Below, piece after piece: positions 8,488-17,451 of a stretch of 64,000 bases of DNA; position 1 is the stretch's first letter, and each line of letters opens with the position of its first letter. The stretch lies in NCBI RefSeq assembly GCF_020537505.1, contig NZ_JAJBMO010000006.1, positions 62,001-126,000 of the forward strand, in the 5' to 3' direction. Below the pieces are notes generated by a model. That model was given only the letters and a program-made list of their open reading frames with translations. It had not been told where the DNA came from and searched no databases. Position numbers and translations under genes: made by a program. This DNA comes from Blautia glucerasea (GTDB lineage Bacteria; Bacillota; Clostridia; Lachnospirales; Lachnospiraceae).

Positions 8488-9744
8488 TTATTTTTCCTCT
8501 ATCTGCACTTTGGAATTCATATCGTAGAATCCAACGGTGTTCTTTATGGAAACTACAGTTATATTACATGCATCGTATAAGCGGTGAAACACGGTAAACT
8601 CTCCGTTCTGATAGCCGGTACAGCCAAAGGAAAGGAGGTATTCGCCGCCTTGAAGGTCCATTTTCTGCTCAAAGGTAACCACGCACTCGCTTCCAGGCTC
8701 TGTGTTCTCCACATTCACCCCTTCATACATGGTATTGGTTCCTGTGATCTCGGTTCCCTGGATATTCTTGAAGGTAAAGGCCATGATCGGCTGCAAAATG
8801 CTTTCATTAAAATGGATGCGCATTTTAATCTTAAAGGTGGTGCCTTTTTCAATGGTATTACTCTGTAAGCCCTTGGAGTCGATCACCACAAAATCTACGA
8901 TCTCCGCCTGTTTTTCCCCGTATTCCAGTGTATTGGGGTTCATCTGGAAGCCCTTTTTCTGGCTTTCTCTTATGGCACTGTTCATCTGTGCCTGTTTCAC
9001 CGGATTCTGGCGGACCAGCAGCTGCTTGTACATATCCACCATCGCCTTAGGAGTTCCCTGATCCAGCATCTCTCCCTGATTCAGAAGAATGACGCGGTCA
9101 CAGTATTTGGAAATGCTTCCCAGATCATGGCTTACAAACAGAATGGTTTTCCCCTGTCTCTTAAACTCTTCGAATTTGTGATAGCATTTGGACTGGAAAA
9201 ATACATCTCCTACTGAAAGTGCCTCATCTACCACCAGGATCTCCGGATCGATATTGATAGCCACAGCAAAGGCAAGGCGCACAAACATACCGCTTGAATA
9301 GGTCTTCACCGGCTGGTGGACGAACTCACCAATATCAGCAAAGCTGAGGATATCGTCCAGTCTTGCATCAATCTCTGCTTCCGTGAAGCCCATCATGGTA
9401 CCGTTCAGATAAATATTCTCCAAACCGGAATACTCGGGGTTAAAACCGGCTCCCAGCTCCAGAAGCGCGGAAATCCTTCCGTTTACGGTAATGCTTCCCC
9501 CGGTAGGAGAAAGTACGCCTGTAATGATCTTCAGGATCGTAGATTTCCCAGATCCATTGGTGCCGATAATACCAACGCATTCCCCAACACCGATATCAAA
9601 ATTAATGTCTCTTAACGCATAATGCTCTTTATAAAGCTTCTTTCTGGTAAGTCCCAGGGAATCCACCAGACGGTCCAGGGGCTTATTGTAGAGCTTATAC
9701 ATCTTAGACAGATTTCTTATTTCAATGGCATTTTTTGTTTCCAC
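8488..9744 (-). CDS. wzt: Polysaccharide ABC transporter, ATP-binding protein with Wzt C-domain
   Basis: A 418-residue ATPase driving export of an undecaprenyl-linked polysaccharide across the membrane with the permease at 9856-10671. Walker A is GTNGSGKS (about residues 61-68), the signature is YSSGM and Walker B is ILVVDEALSVGD. Residues from about 275 onward form an extra C-terminal domain with beta-strand character (FKIKMRIHFNES, MYEGVNVENTEPGSE). This is typical of Wzt-type proteins that recognise a modified chain end, and it sets this protein apart from short TagH-like ATPases. ATG follows an AAAGGAAAC ribosome site. Confidence 0.92.
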   Translation of the reverse strand: METKNAIEIRNLSKMYKLYNKPLDRLVDSLGLTRKKLYKEHYALRDINFDIGVGECVGIIGTNGSGKSTILKIITGVLSPTGGSITVNGRISALLELGAGFNPEYSGLENIYLNGTMMGFTEAEIDARLDDILSFADIGEFVHQPVKTYSSGMFVRLAFAVAINIDPEILVVDEALSVGDVFFQSKCYHKFEEFKRQGKTILFVSHDLGSISKYCDRVILLNQGEMLDQGTPKAMVDMYKQLLVRQNPVKQAQMNSAIRESQKKGFQMNPNTLEYGEKQAEIVDFVVIDSKGLQSNTIEKGTTFKIKMRIHFNESILQPIMAFTFKNIQGTEITGTNTMYEGVNVENTEPGSECVVTFEQKMDLQGGEYLLSFGCTGYQNGEFTVFHRLYDACNITVVSIKNTVGFYDMNSKVQIEEK

Positions 9745-9763
9745 GTTGTTTCCTTTCTATTGT

Positions 9764-9792
9764 GACTGTCGTTCTCTTCACAGCCGACAGTC
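9764..9792. other. Intercistronic hairpin between wzm and wzt
   Basis: GACTGTCG (9764-9771) pairs perfectly with CGACAGTC (9785-9792) around a 13-nt loop. It lies in the 111-nt gap between the permease stop and the wzt start and has no U-run on either strand. It is more likely an mRNA stability or processing element than a terminator. Confidence 0.45.
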
Positions 9793-9855
9793 TGTTGCAT
9801 CATGCATTACTAAGTTCTTTATTCTCGTTCTCCATAATGAACCAAGAAATCCCTG

Positions 9856-10671
9856 TTACAGAACATCTGCAAAATGGACACGAAGGCGTTTAAACACCCA
9901 GTTTCCAAGCAGGAAGCAGCAGATTGCAAATATCCAGAAATATAAGGTCCACAATGGTCTTTCGAAAAACCAGCGTTTCATAATGAAAGCATCTCTGTAT
10001 CCGGAAACTACATAAAACATGGGATTCAGCTGAAGAATTTTATAGATAATGCTGTTTGTCCCGATCATACTCTCTGCTACCCACATAATCGGAGTCAGCC
10101 ATACGCCTACCTGCAGACCGATATTAATCACCTGCTTAAGATCACGGAAAAGTACGACAACCGCACTTGTCGCATAGCACAGGCCCAGGACCAGGACAAA
10201 TACACAGATACTGTAATAGATGATCTGAAGATAATACCAGTCTGGAAATCTTCCGTTACACATATAGAGCACAATTGCCAGAAGGATAAAAAATCCATGA
10301 ACAAATGCAGCGGAAATGATCTTTACCACTGGAAGAACGCTGATATTGAATACCACTTTTTTTACCAGATAATCGTATTCCAGAAGGGAATTAGAGCCTC
10401 CTGAAAGGGCATCTGAAAAGAAAAACCAGGGCACGATCCCAGCTACCAGATAAAGCACAAAAGGGACTCCCAGCTCATCTGTATTGGACCGGAACCCCAC
10501 TGAAAATACAAACCAATATACCAGAATTGTTACCACTGGCTGAACAAACGCCCAGAAGGTTCCAAAATAGGAGCCTGCATACCTGGTTTTGAAATCGTTT
10601 TTGGCCAGCTTCATAACCAGCCGGCGGTTTTTGTACAAATCCGCCGGCAGAGATAAAATAGACTTAAGCAT
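9856..10671 (-). CDS. wzm: Polysaccharide ABC transporter permease
   Basis: A 271-residue ABC-2 type permease with about six membrane helices, beginning MLKSILSLPADLYKNRRLVMKLAKNDFKTRYAGSYFG. The KNDFKTRYAGSxxGxxW segment is the family hallmark at the cytoplasmic N-terminal interface. Helices follow at roughly residues 38-60, 68-88, 110-135, 145-170, 175-195 and 235-255. It pairs with the Wzt ATPase downstream to translocate the lipid-linked glycan. The gene starts 10 nt after the rmlC stop codon, so rmlC, wzm, wzt and the following genes read as one operon. Confidence 0.92.
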   Translation of the reverse strand: MLKSILSLPADLYKNRRLVMKLAKNDFKTRYAGSYFGTFWAFVQPVVTILVYWFVFSVGFRSNTDELGVPFVLYLVAGIVPWFFFSDALSGGSNSLLEYDYLVKKVVFNISVLPVVKIISAAFVHGFFILLAIVLYMCNGRFPDWYYLQIIYYSICVFVLVLGLCYATSAVVVLFRDLKQVINIGLQVGVWLTPIMWVAESMIGTNSIIYKILQLNPMFYVVSGYRDAFIMKRWFFERPLWTLYFWIFAICCFLLGNWVFKRLRVHFADVL

Positions 10672-10681
10672 CTGCAGTCTC

Positions 10682-11236
10682 CTATCTGTTTAATTCCTTG
10701 AAGCTTCCCCATTTCTGATCCTTGTCAGAGAAGATCAGCTCCATGCCTTCCGGAATTGGCCACTGAACATTGATATCCGGATCGTTCCAGATCAGGCCGC
10801 CTTCATCGTTTGGATGATAGAAATCGGAGCATTTGTAGGTAAATTCTGCATTCTCAGAGAGAACCAGGAAACCGTGAGCAAATCCTTTTGGAATAAAGAA
10901 CTGCTTTTTATTCTCTGCTGAAAGAACAACACCATACCATTTTCCATAGGTTTTGGAGCCTTCTCTTAAGTCAACTGCTACGTCAAATACTTCTCCGTTC
11001 ACCACACGGACCAGCTTATCCTGCGGATAGTTCAGCTGGAAATGAAGGCCGCGGAGAACTCCATAGCGGGAGCTTGACTGGTTGTCCTGTACGAATTCTA
11101 CATCAATTCCGGCTTCCTTGAAATCATTGTAATTGTAAGTCTCCATGAAATAACCTCTGGAATCTCCAAATACAGTTGGTTCAATTACTTTTAATCCTTC
11201 GATATCGTCACAGTTTGTTACTTTAATTTTTCCCAT
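10682..11236 (-). CDS. rfbC: dTDP-4-dehydrorhamnose 3,5-epimerase
   Basis: A 184-residue cupin-fold enzyme (RmlC) that epimerises dTDP-4-dehydro-6-deoxy-D-glucose at C3 and C5 on the way to dTDP-L-rhamnose. The active-site histidine is H65 in GVLRGLHFQ and the catalytic tyrosine is Y134 in EFTYKCSDFYHP. Length is standard for the family. Start is supported by AAGGAG about 8 nt upstream. It is the first gene of the cluster, implying a rhamnose-containing polysaccharide. rmlA, rmlB and rmlD are not in this window and must lie elsewhere or upstream in another unit. Confidence 0.95.
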   Translation of the reverse strand: MGKIKVTNCDDIEGLKVIEPTVFGDSRGYFMETYNYNDFKEAGIDVEFVQDNQSSSRYGVLRGLHFQLNYPQDKLVRVVNGEVFDVAVDLREGSKTYGKWYGVVLSAENKKQFFIPKGFAHGFLVLSENAEFTYKCSDFYHPNDEGGLIWNDPDINVQWPIPEGMELIFSDKDQKWGSFKELNR

Positions 11237-11344
11237 TTTTGTTTCTCCTTATCATATATTCATAGAATAGCTATAAATTTACTGCTTCCCACAGTCTGAT
11301 TACCGAAAAGGTGGAGGTAACCATAATCTGCTTTCAGCAAATAG

Positions 11345-12919
11345 TTAACTAACCTTGTACTGTTTCTTGCATACGCCGTATTTATTAAATACAGACACAA
11401 CACCGCCGCTACTTGTGAGGCGGACGCTCTGTGCACGAATACCGGCCTTGGCGCTGGTGCCCCTGTAGAAATAGTATTTTTTACCTTTTATTTTGTGCCA
11501 GCCTTTATAGGCCTTTCCGTTAGAACCGAAGTAATAGGTATTTTTCTTTCCATTTTTACTTATTGTCACAAATTTACTTTTCACCCGGACACCCTTACTA
11601 TCAAAATAATAGATCGTGCCAGCTGGTGTCACATACTTATAATTTTTCAGCATGTAGAATGTATCTGGACTGAAGTAGTAATATTTCTTATTCAGCTTAT
11701 GAACACCTGTTAAAGCTTTGCCGTCGGAGCCGAAATAATAGGTCTTTCCGCTCTTGGTTACCACTTTATTTTTGATACGTACACCGTTCTTGTTTACGTA
11801 ATAAGCAGTGCCATCTGTTTTGATTACTGTATTCTTACATAAATGCCCATCCTTGACACTGAAGTAATAATACTTACCGCCGATTTCTCTCCAGCCAGTG
11901 GCCTTTACATCATTCTCATAGTAATATTTCTTTCCGCTGACAGTTTTCCAGCCGTTCACATATACTTTCGGATCTGCATACAAAGGCTCTGCAGCTGGTA
12001 CATATCCTTCCTGTGAGGTCCATCTAGGGACAATTCTGGTGGTATAATCTACAAATCCAAAGTTCACATCAACATTGTTCTCTTTGGCAACGCCACTGAT
12101 CAGATTCTTCGTAGCGATCATTCCGGGAACTTCATCACCGGCAGTGCTCTGCCAGATCGTATATTTATAACTGCTTGTGCTTGGAGCCAGTATAGTGTCA
12201 CCGTAGCTTGCGATCCATACATCAAGCCCGGAGCCTTCCAAAACACTCCAGTCCACAAAATTGTTATACCAGTTCAGGTTCATATAAAGCATAGGAGTAT
12301 ATCCTGCTTTACGGATCTCATCACAGAAGGTAAGTGCGATCTGGGAAACTTCCTTCTTCGTCAAGGTTCCCAGTGTTTTTTCATCCTCCAGATCAAAAGC
12401 AACCGGATAGGATACCTTATGTCCCTGCATCTGTCTGATGGCAAGCTGTGCTTCTGCCAGTGCTTCTTTATTAGTCTTGGCAAGGCTATATACATAAGTT
12501 CCAACTGGAACCCCTGCTGCTTCTGCCTGTGTCATATTATAATCGAAATAATTATCCAGATGTTTGGTTCCATAGGAAATACGTATAAAAGCAAAATCCA
12601 GATCGTTCTTAGCTTCTGCCCAGTTAATCTTGTTCTGCCATTCAGAAACATCAATTCCTCTTGTAATGGCATTCTCTATTACTTTCCCACTTCCATTATA
12701 GCAGACGCCGTCTATTTTCTTCCATGCATTAGGACTTACTTTCTTCGCAGAGGAAGAACCCACACTGGGTACCTGCTCATTTGGTGAAAGATTCCCAACT
12801 CCTGAAGAAGGTCTGTTTCCTGCATTTGCACTGACTTCTACTGCTGCCCCTACAACACAAGCAGTTCCAAGCATAGCCGTCAGAAGGCTGACTGACAGCC
12901 ACTTTTTCCATTTATTCAT
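11345..12919 (-). CDS. Secreted GH25 lysozyme (muramidase) with cell-wall-binding repeats
   Basis: A 524-residue peptidoglycan hydrolase. A signal peptide occupies residues 1-32. The GH25 domain runs from about 85 to 290 with catalytic acidic residues D90 (GIDVSEWQ) and D176/E178 (FDLEDE). The C-terminal half carries repeated aromatic modules (KYYYF, TYYFGSDGKALTG), the pattern of choline/glucan-binding-type wall-binding repeats. The start chosen has GGGAGG 5 nt upstream and gives a clean signal peptide. An in-frame ATG at 13015 would add 32 residues and lies downstream of the -10 box only. It has its own promoter. Its repeats resemble those of the adjacent L,D-transpeptidase. Confidence 0.92.
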   Translation of the reverse strand: MNKWKKWLSVSLLTAMLGTACVVGAAVEVSANAGNRPSSGVGNLSPNEQVPSVGSSSAKKVSPNAWKKIDGVCYNGSGKVIENAITRGIDVSEWQNKINWAEAKNDLDFAFIRISYGTKHLDNYFDYNMTQAEAAGVPVGTYVYSLAKTNKEALAEAQLAIRQMQGHKVSYPVAFDLEDEKTLGTLTKKEVSQIALTFCDEIRKAGYTPMLYMNLNWYNNFVDWSVLEGSGLDVWIASYGDTILAPSTSSYKYTIWQSTAGDEVPGMIATKNLISGVAKENNVDVNFGFVDYTTRIVPRWTSQEGYVPAAEPLYADPKVYVNGWKTVSGKKYYYENDVKATGWREIGGKYYYFSVKDGHLCKNTVIKTDGTAYYVNKNGVRIKNKVVTKSGKTYYFGSDGKALTGVHKLNKKYYYFSPDTFYMLKNYKYVTPAGTIYYFDSKGVRVKSKFVTISKNGKKNTYYFGSNGKAYKGWHKIKGKKYYFYRGTSAKAGIRAQSVRLTSSGGVVSVFNKYGVCKKQYKVS

Positions 12920-13041
12920 TTTTCCTCCCGCTCGCCCTTCTGTAATTCCAGGCTTTCCCTCATTTAACAAAACATAGGTTACTGGTTCCTGTTCATAATC
13001 TGCCCAATAACGCAAGATGTTAAAAATGTGTTACTTTGTTA

Positions 13042-13070
13042 TTATACAGTTTCCCTTTTCAAATTTCAAC
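13042..13070 (-). promoter_or_regulatory. Promoter of the GH25 lysozyme gene
   Basis: On the minus strand TTGAAA and TATAAT are separated by 17 nt. Transcription would begin near 13035, giving a leader of about 115 nt before the ATG at 12919. I see no recognisable riboswitch in that leader. Confidence 0.7.
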
Positions 13071-13089
13071 GTTATTCTCCAAAACATAG

Positions 13090-13137
13090 AAAAGGTGCCG
13101 AAAAATCATCAAAACTGATAATTTTTCAGCACCTTTT
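13090..13137 (-). terminator. Intrinsic terminator after the L,D-transpeptidase gene
   Basis: AAAAGGTGC (13090-13098) pairs with GCACCTTTT (13129-13137), and an inner GAAAAAT/ATTTTTC stem extends the hairpin. On the minus strand the 3' arm ends in TTTTCTATG. The plus strand also has a T-run, so it could work in both directions. Confidence 0.75.
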
Positions 13138-13200
13138 TTATATTTTTATGTCTGATATCATACCAAACTTTAGATGAGTCTGTGCAAAACGGCTCCAGCT

Positions 13201-15849
13201 TTATGCTGCCGGGTCGGTAGGATCATAATATCCGCCGTTCTTGGTTCCCTTAAGCGGTACAATTGCGCGGCGTCCAAGCGGTCCCTTGAAGACTTCGTCT
13301 GATTTATACTTACCATCGAAGATGTAAATAGTGGAACCATTGCAGTTATAGTATACCCACTTCGCATCTGCTACGCAGGTACGGATACATCCATGGGATG
13401 CAGGACTTCCAAGTCTATAATAGGCACTTACTGGAAGATTATAACTATTCGCAGATCCGCATGCAATAGAATGCACAAAGATGCCTCCCTGTCCAGCGCC
13501 ATTTACGTGGGTACCGTACTGTCCCCAGGATGGTCCCATAAGCGGCTGCCATCTGCTGTAGCTTGTCAGGGTATATTTTCCAGTAGGTGTTGGTGTTCCA
13601 GGATTTCCAACGGAAACCCGAATGGATTTAACCGGGATGGTGCGGGCAGAATCTGCGTAAATTGTCATTACACCATTTACACGGTCAACCGCTACCGTAT
13701 ATGGTCCTTTGTAAATATTGGTCAGATCGTTGATTCTGTATCCGTTCTTGTCAAAGTAATATAACTTGCCGCCAATTTTCCTGGAAGTGTTGGTTACAAA
13801 TCCCTTCTTATCCGGATTGATATATTTCACCAGGTTCTTGGAATTATTTACCACAACCCAGCCAGTGGTAAATTTACCAGTTGCATCTACATAGCCATAT
13901 TTCTTGCCTTTTTTAATGAATGTGTTCTTTACAACATTCATATTTTTGAAATAATAGTATTTACCATCAATTTTCTGCCAACCACTCTTGCGGAGTACAC
14001 CATTGGATGCTGCAAAGTAGGTCTTTTTCTTGTAGACGAACATCTGGTTCTTAACCATCTTACCATTTCTTTTCTTGGAAGTAGATGGTTTAAAGAAATA
14101 GCTCTTACCATTGATCACAGTGATGCCACTTGCAAGTCTTCCATCCTCTTTGAAGTAATATCCGCTCTTCATCTGGTTTATATAGTGATTTCCCTTCTTA
14201 TTGAATAAGAACCAGCCATAGAATTTGCCATTTACAGTTACTTTCTGCCAGCCTTTTTTCTTCACAATAACACCAGCGCTGGAACCGAAATAATACATTC
14301 TGTTTCCAGCTCCCGGGCAGCGGTGCCAGCTCTTCTTCCAGTTGGCTCTTACACCGTTCTCATTTACATAGTATTTTTTCTTTTTATATGTAACAATCCG
14401 GTTCTTATAAATGCTGCCGTATTTATCTGTAAGATAGTAGTTGCCATCAGCAGCTTTCTTCATGATACGCTTGAGCAGATAGCCCTTGCTGTCAATCAGG
14501 TAGGATTTCTGTGCATCCTTGCGTCCATCCAGATCAGAAGCCATAATTCCGTGAACCAGAAGCTGTCCCATTTTTGCACTGTTCAGTTCACCGGAATCAT
14601 AATATTTCCACTGCTCACCAGCACTGGTCTGAAAGCTCTTCCATCCATCACGGAACATTTTACCAGGAATCTCCTGGGCATTTGCAGCAGGCATAAAATA
14701 ATACTGTGCAGTCGTTCCCTTTACTGTTAGTATAATATCGCCTGTACGGGGCTTGCCATTAGAATCAAGACAATAATACTCATCATTAATCTTGTAATAT
14801 CCTGTATATGTATTATTAGCATTCGCTGCCTGGTCAATCTGAGCAATTGTCATTGCTTTTCCATCTGTTCCATAATAATGGAAATTACCGCTGTCATTAT
14901 CCCACAGCCAGTAATCTTTCTTCATCTGGCCAATTGTAGTTTTCCACGGAACAAATGCTGCGCCTTTACCTGCAAATTCCTGATAAACTTCTGCATTAGA
15001 AGCTGTAGTAAAATAAAAATCACCAACTTTTCCGTTAGTACTTTCCGTTCCATTCAGTTTCTTAGTTCCTGTAACAAGAATTCCATTTTCATCAAACAGA
15101 TAGGAACCTGTATGGACAGCTCCTGTCTCTGTTCTTGTGGTAATCTCTACAATTCCGTCTGCTGCAGTATAATACTGATCCTGAAAGCTAAGTGGTGCTG
15201 CGTCTGTATTATCTGTACCGACAGCATCTGCACTTTCCCCAGAGCCAGCTTCAGACTGTACCGCTGCATCCGCTTCTGTATCTTCAAACCCGTTCTCTGC
15301 TGCATCTGTATTTTGAACATCAGATGCCTGAACTGCGGCAGTGGCTACAACTACAGCTTTCTTGCGAAGGCGAAAACCACCTGCAACCTGTTCCCACTCA
15401 TTCCAGTTAAAGATTCCATCAGATGCATCAGCCTGCACTGTTTCATCAACAACTGCGGTCTGACTTGCATCTGGAATATTCTGGACATCACTTTCAAAAT
15501 TCTGGGCAGGATCTGTATCTCCCCCTTCACTGACAACGTCCCCGGAAATAAATCCGTCGGAAAATCCATCTTCCTCTAAAACGGCATCCTCTGTATTTCC
15601 ATTGTTTGCATCTTCCTGTGGCTGCTGGTCATCAGATGCTGGTGCATCTGAACTATCAGCTCCAGTGCTTTCTCCATTATCTGATGGCTGTACCTCCTGG
15701 ATGCCATCTGCTTCCAGCTGCTCTCCCCCTGCCTGCTCAGATGTAAAGCCAGATTCAAAGCCTGCATCTAAAGCTGCGGCAGGAACTTCAAGCCCCATGG
15801 AAACACTTAACATAACACCTAAAAATGCGGCTGCAACTCTCTTTTTCAC
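13201..15849 (-). CDS. Secreted L,D-transpeptidase (YkuD) with wall-binding repeats
   Basis: An 882-residue exported enzyme forming 3-3 peptidoglycan cross-links or attaching proteins to stem peptides. It starts with GTG (GGGGAGG upstream, 7-nt spacer). A signal peptide spans residues 1-26. An acidic low-complexity segment (about 28-210, rich in Ala, Asp, Glu, Gln and Ser) follows, then many aromatic wall-binding-type repeats (YYFKNM, YYFDKNGYR) from about 220 to 700. The YkuD domain follows, with the catalytic motif S818-H-G-C821-I-R-T824. The start lies 24 nt after the HPr stop, placing it in the cdaA-cdaR-HPr unit. Confidence 0.92.
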   Translation of the reverse strand: MKKRVAAAFLGVMLSVSMGLEVPAAALDAGFESGFTSEQAGGEQLEADGIQEVQPSDNGESTGADSSDAPASDDQQPQEDANNGNTEDAVLEEDGFSDGFISGDVVSEGGDTDPAQNFESDVQNIPDASQTAVVDETVQADASDGIFNWNEWEQVAGGFRLRKKAVVVATAAVQASDVQNTDAAENGFEDTEADAAVQSEAGSGESADAVGTDNTDAAPLSFQDQYYTAADGIVEITTRTETGAVHTGSYLFDENGILVTGTKKLNGTESTNGKVGDFYFTTASNAEVYQEFAGKGAAFVPWKTTIGQMKKDYWLWDNDSGNFHYYGTDGKAMTIAQIDQAANANNTYTGYYKINDEYYCLDSNGKPRTGDIILTVKGTTAQYYFMPAANAQEIPGKMFRDGWKSFQTSAGEQWKYYDSGELNSAKMGQLLVHGIMASDLDGRKDAQKSYLIDSKGYLLKRIMKKAADGNYYLTDKYGSIYKNRIVTYKKKKYYVNENGVRANWKKSWHRCPGAGNRMYYFGSSAGVIVKKKGWQKVTVNGKFYGWFLFNKKGNHYINQMKSGYYFKEDGRLASGITVINGKSYFFKPSTSKKRNGKMVKNQMFVYKKKTYFAASNGVLRKSGWQKIDGKYYYFKNMNVVKNTFIKKGKKYGYVDATGKFTTGWVVVNNSKNLVKYINPDKKGFVTNTSRKIGGKLYYFDKNGYRINDLTNIYKGPYTVAVDRVNGVMTIYADSARTIPVKSIRVSVGNPGTPTPTGKYTLTSYSRWQPLMGPSWGQYGTHVNGAGQGGIFVHSIACGSANSYNLPVSAYYRLGSPASHGCIRTCVADAKWVYYNCNGSTIYIFDGKYKSDEVFKGPLGRRAIVPLKGTKNGGYYDPTDPAA

Positions 15850-15873
15850 TTTTATACCTCCCCTTAATAAAAT

Positions 15874-16137
15874 CTACTCGCCAAGTCCATTGTTAATGAC
15901 GGTTACCAGATTTCTCAGTGCTTCCTCTTCATCAGCGCCTTCACAAAATATAGTGATCTCATCACCACATTTCACACATGCTCCCAGAACACTGAGAACA
16001 CTTTTGGCGTTGGCTGAACCGCCATTGTACTGAAATGTTATAAGAGATTTATATTTCATTGCCTCCTTACAGAGGATTCCAGCCGGGCGTAAATGAAGTC
16101 CGGAAGGATTATGCACCCTTACTTTTTCACTTACCAT
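15874..16137 (-). CDS. ptsH: HPr-family phosphocarrier protein
   Basis: An 87-residue protein of standard HPr length. It keeps both regulatory residues: H15 in SGLHLRPAG, phosphorylated by enzyme I, and S46 in ANAKSVLSV, the HPr-kinase site. It could therefore act in sugar transport and in CcpA-type catabolite control. No enzyme I gene is adjacent; it sits 21 nt downstream of the cdaR stop and 24 nt upstream of the L,D-transpeptidase. Whether this is the main PTS HPr or a second, regulatory copy cannot be settled here, so the symbol is tentative. Confidence 0.88.
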   Translation of the reverse strand: MVSEKVRVHNPSGLHLRPAGILCKEAMKYKSLITFQYNGGSANAKSVLSVLGACVKCGDEITIFCEGADEEEALRNLVTVINNGLGE

Positions 16138-16158
16138 AGTTTCACTCCCTTATCTGTT

Positions 16159-17451
16159 TTATCCGTTTGAGTCTGAATTTGAAACCTCCGATATGGTCAC
16201 GTCAGCAGCTACGTCATCCAATAGCTCATAACCCTTAGGCAATTTCACGGAAACTGGAATCTGATAACTTCCCACCCCAATGTCCGCAAGATCAACAGAT
16301 GCCTTCACTTCATCAATGTTAAAGTCATCCAGATCTCCATCTGTTGCTTTCACACGGATTTCGATCTTATCTGTTCCAAACGTTACAAGAAGATCACTGT
16401 CAAGATTATCTACTGTGATCTGATTGGACGGCAAGCCATATGAATGACTTCCAACAGGAAGAATGCTTACCTTCACCCATACATCCTCACTTGTTCCATT
16501 TGTCAGTTTCACATCATCCGGAAGTACATCCTTCAGACTGACTTTCTTTTCAATATCAGCAGTCTCTCCGGTAATATCAATGTCCGTACCGCCAATCCAG
16601 ATGGTATTATCATTCTGTTTCAGAGTTTCCAACGCTTCATCGGTTCCTGCAATACTAATGGTATCTGGAACAGTGGTAACACTCTCTACCTGATATCCAT
16701 CTGCAGGCACACCCACATAATTGGCTCCAATATTCACTCCTGTGCGAATCTTCCAGAATTTAGTCGTAACTACGACCTTAGTATTATCTATCGTAAGATA
16801 AGCCATTCTTCCAGCAAGGCTGTCCTGATTCTTATCAATAATATTCAGTTCAGCTTCCTCAGAGAAATCCTTTGTCTTGCCATCAACATCAACTGTCGCA
16901 TTTACTTTATCAATTTTATTCACCAGGGACTTCGGTCCTGTAATCTTAACTTTCTCAGGGCTTGCAGTCTGGGAACCAACTTCATATCCCTTTCCAGGCT
17001 GACTAGAGCCGTAATTTACATTAACCAGAAATTCCTGTGTTACCTTCTCTTCCAGCCGTACACTGAGATACTGGGGTGTCACCTTGATATTCTCCGGACT
17101 GATTCCCGGACAGGATGCTGTAATCGGAACCATAACCGGATCTGTATCCAGGCTTCCAGCCTGCTGAAGATCTGCAGTCAGTGTAATATTCGCCTGAGTA
17201 ATCCTAGTAATCAGCCTTCTCTCACCAGTAATGGTAACCCGGATCGGATCTGGATCATCATCCTGCAAACACATCATGTTTGCACTGTCTACATAAGCTG
17301 TGTTCTGAAGTTCCACCTTATCTCCTGCAATTGTAATGCTTTTGCTGGAAACCGGATTATCTACATTTACTACAATAAACCAGATCAGAAATCCAATGAA
17401 AACCGACATGATCTTTAAGCTAAAATTCTTAGTCAGCCTTGCCTTCCTCAT
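16159..17451 (-). CDS. cdaR: CdaR, YbbR-domain regulator of diadenylate cyclase
   Basis: A 430-residue membrane-anchored protein. One N-terminal helix (FSLKIMSVFIGFLIWFIVVNV) is followed by four extracellular YbbR repeats, recognisable by segments such as VRVTITGERRLI, VKITGPKSLVNKI and ISIAGTDEALETL. In Firmicutes CdaR binds CdaA and modulates c-di-AMP production. Its start lies 23 nt inside the end of cdaA, a typical translationally coupled pair. In many relatives glmM follows cdaR; here HPr follows instead. Confidence 0.92.
   Translation of the reverse strand: MRKARLTKNFSLKIMSVFIGFLIWFIVVNVDNPVSSKSITIAGDKVELQNTAYVDSANMMCLQDDDPDPIRVTITGERRLITRITQANITLTADLQQAGSLDTDPVMVPITASCPGISPENIKVTPQYLSVRLEEKVTQEFLVNVNYGSSQPGKGYEVGSQTASPEKVKITGPKSLVNKIDKVNATVDVDGKTKDFSEEAELNIIDKNQDSLAGRMAYLTIDNTKVVVTTKFWKIRTGVNIGANYVGVPADGYQVESVTTVPDTISIAGTDEALETLKQNDNTIWIGGTDIDITGETADIEKKVSLKDVLPDDVKLTNGTSEDVWVKVSILPVGSHSYGLPSNQITVDNLDSDLLVTFGTDKIEIRVKATDGDLDDFNIDEVKASVDLADIGVGSYQIPVSVKLPKGYELLDDVAADVTISEVSNSDSNG

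Noticed and set aside
12920..13035. Riboswitch (c-di-AMP or c-di-GMP) in the GH25 leader
   Set aside because: The 115-nt leader shows no conserved aptamer core, no terminator and no long stem; nothing beyond a promoter is supported.
14878..15579. Cys/Ile-rich plus-strand ORF opposite the L,D-transpeptidase N-terminus
   Set aside because: Composition reflects the complement of an Ala/Asp/Ser-rich linker; the sense gene is supported by signal peptide and YkuD motif.
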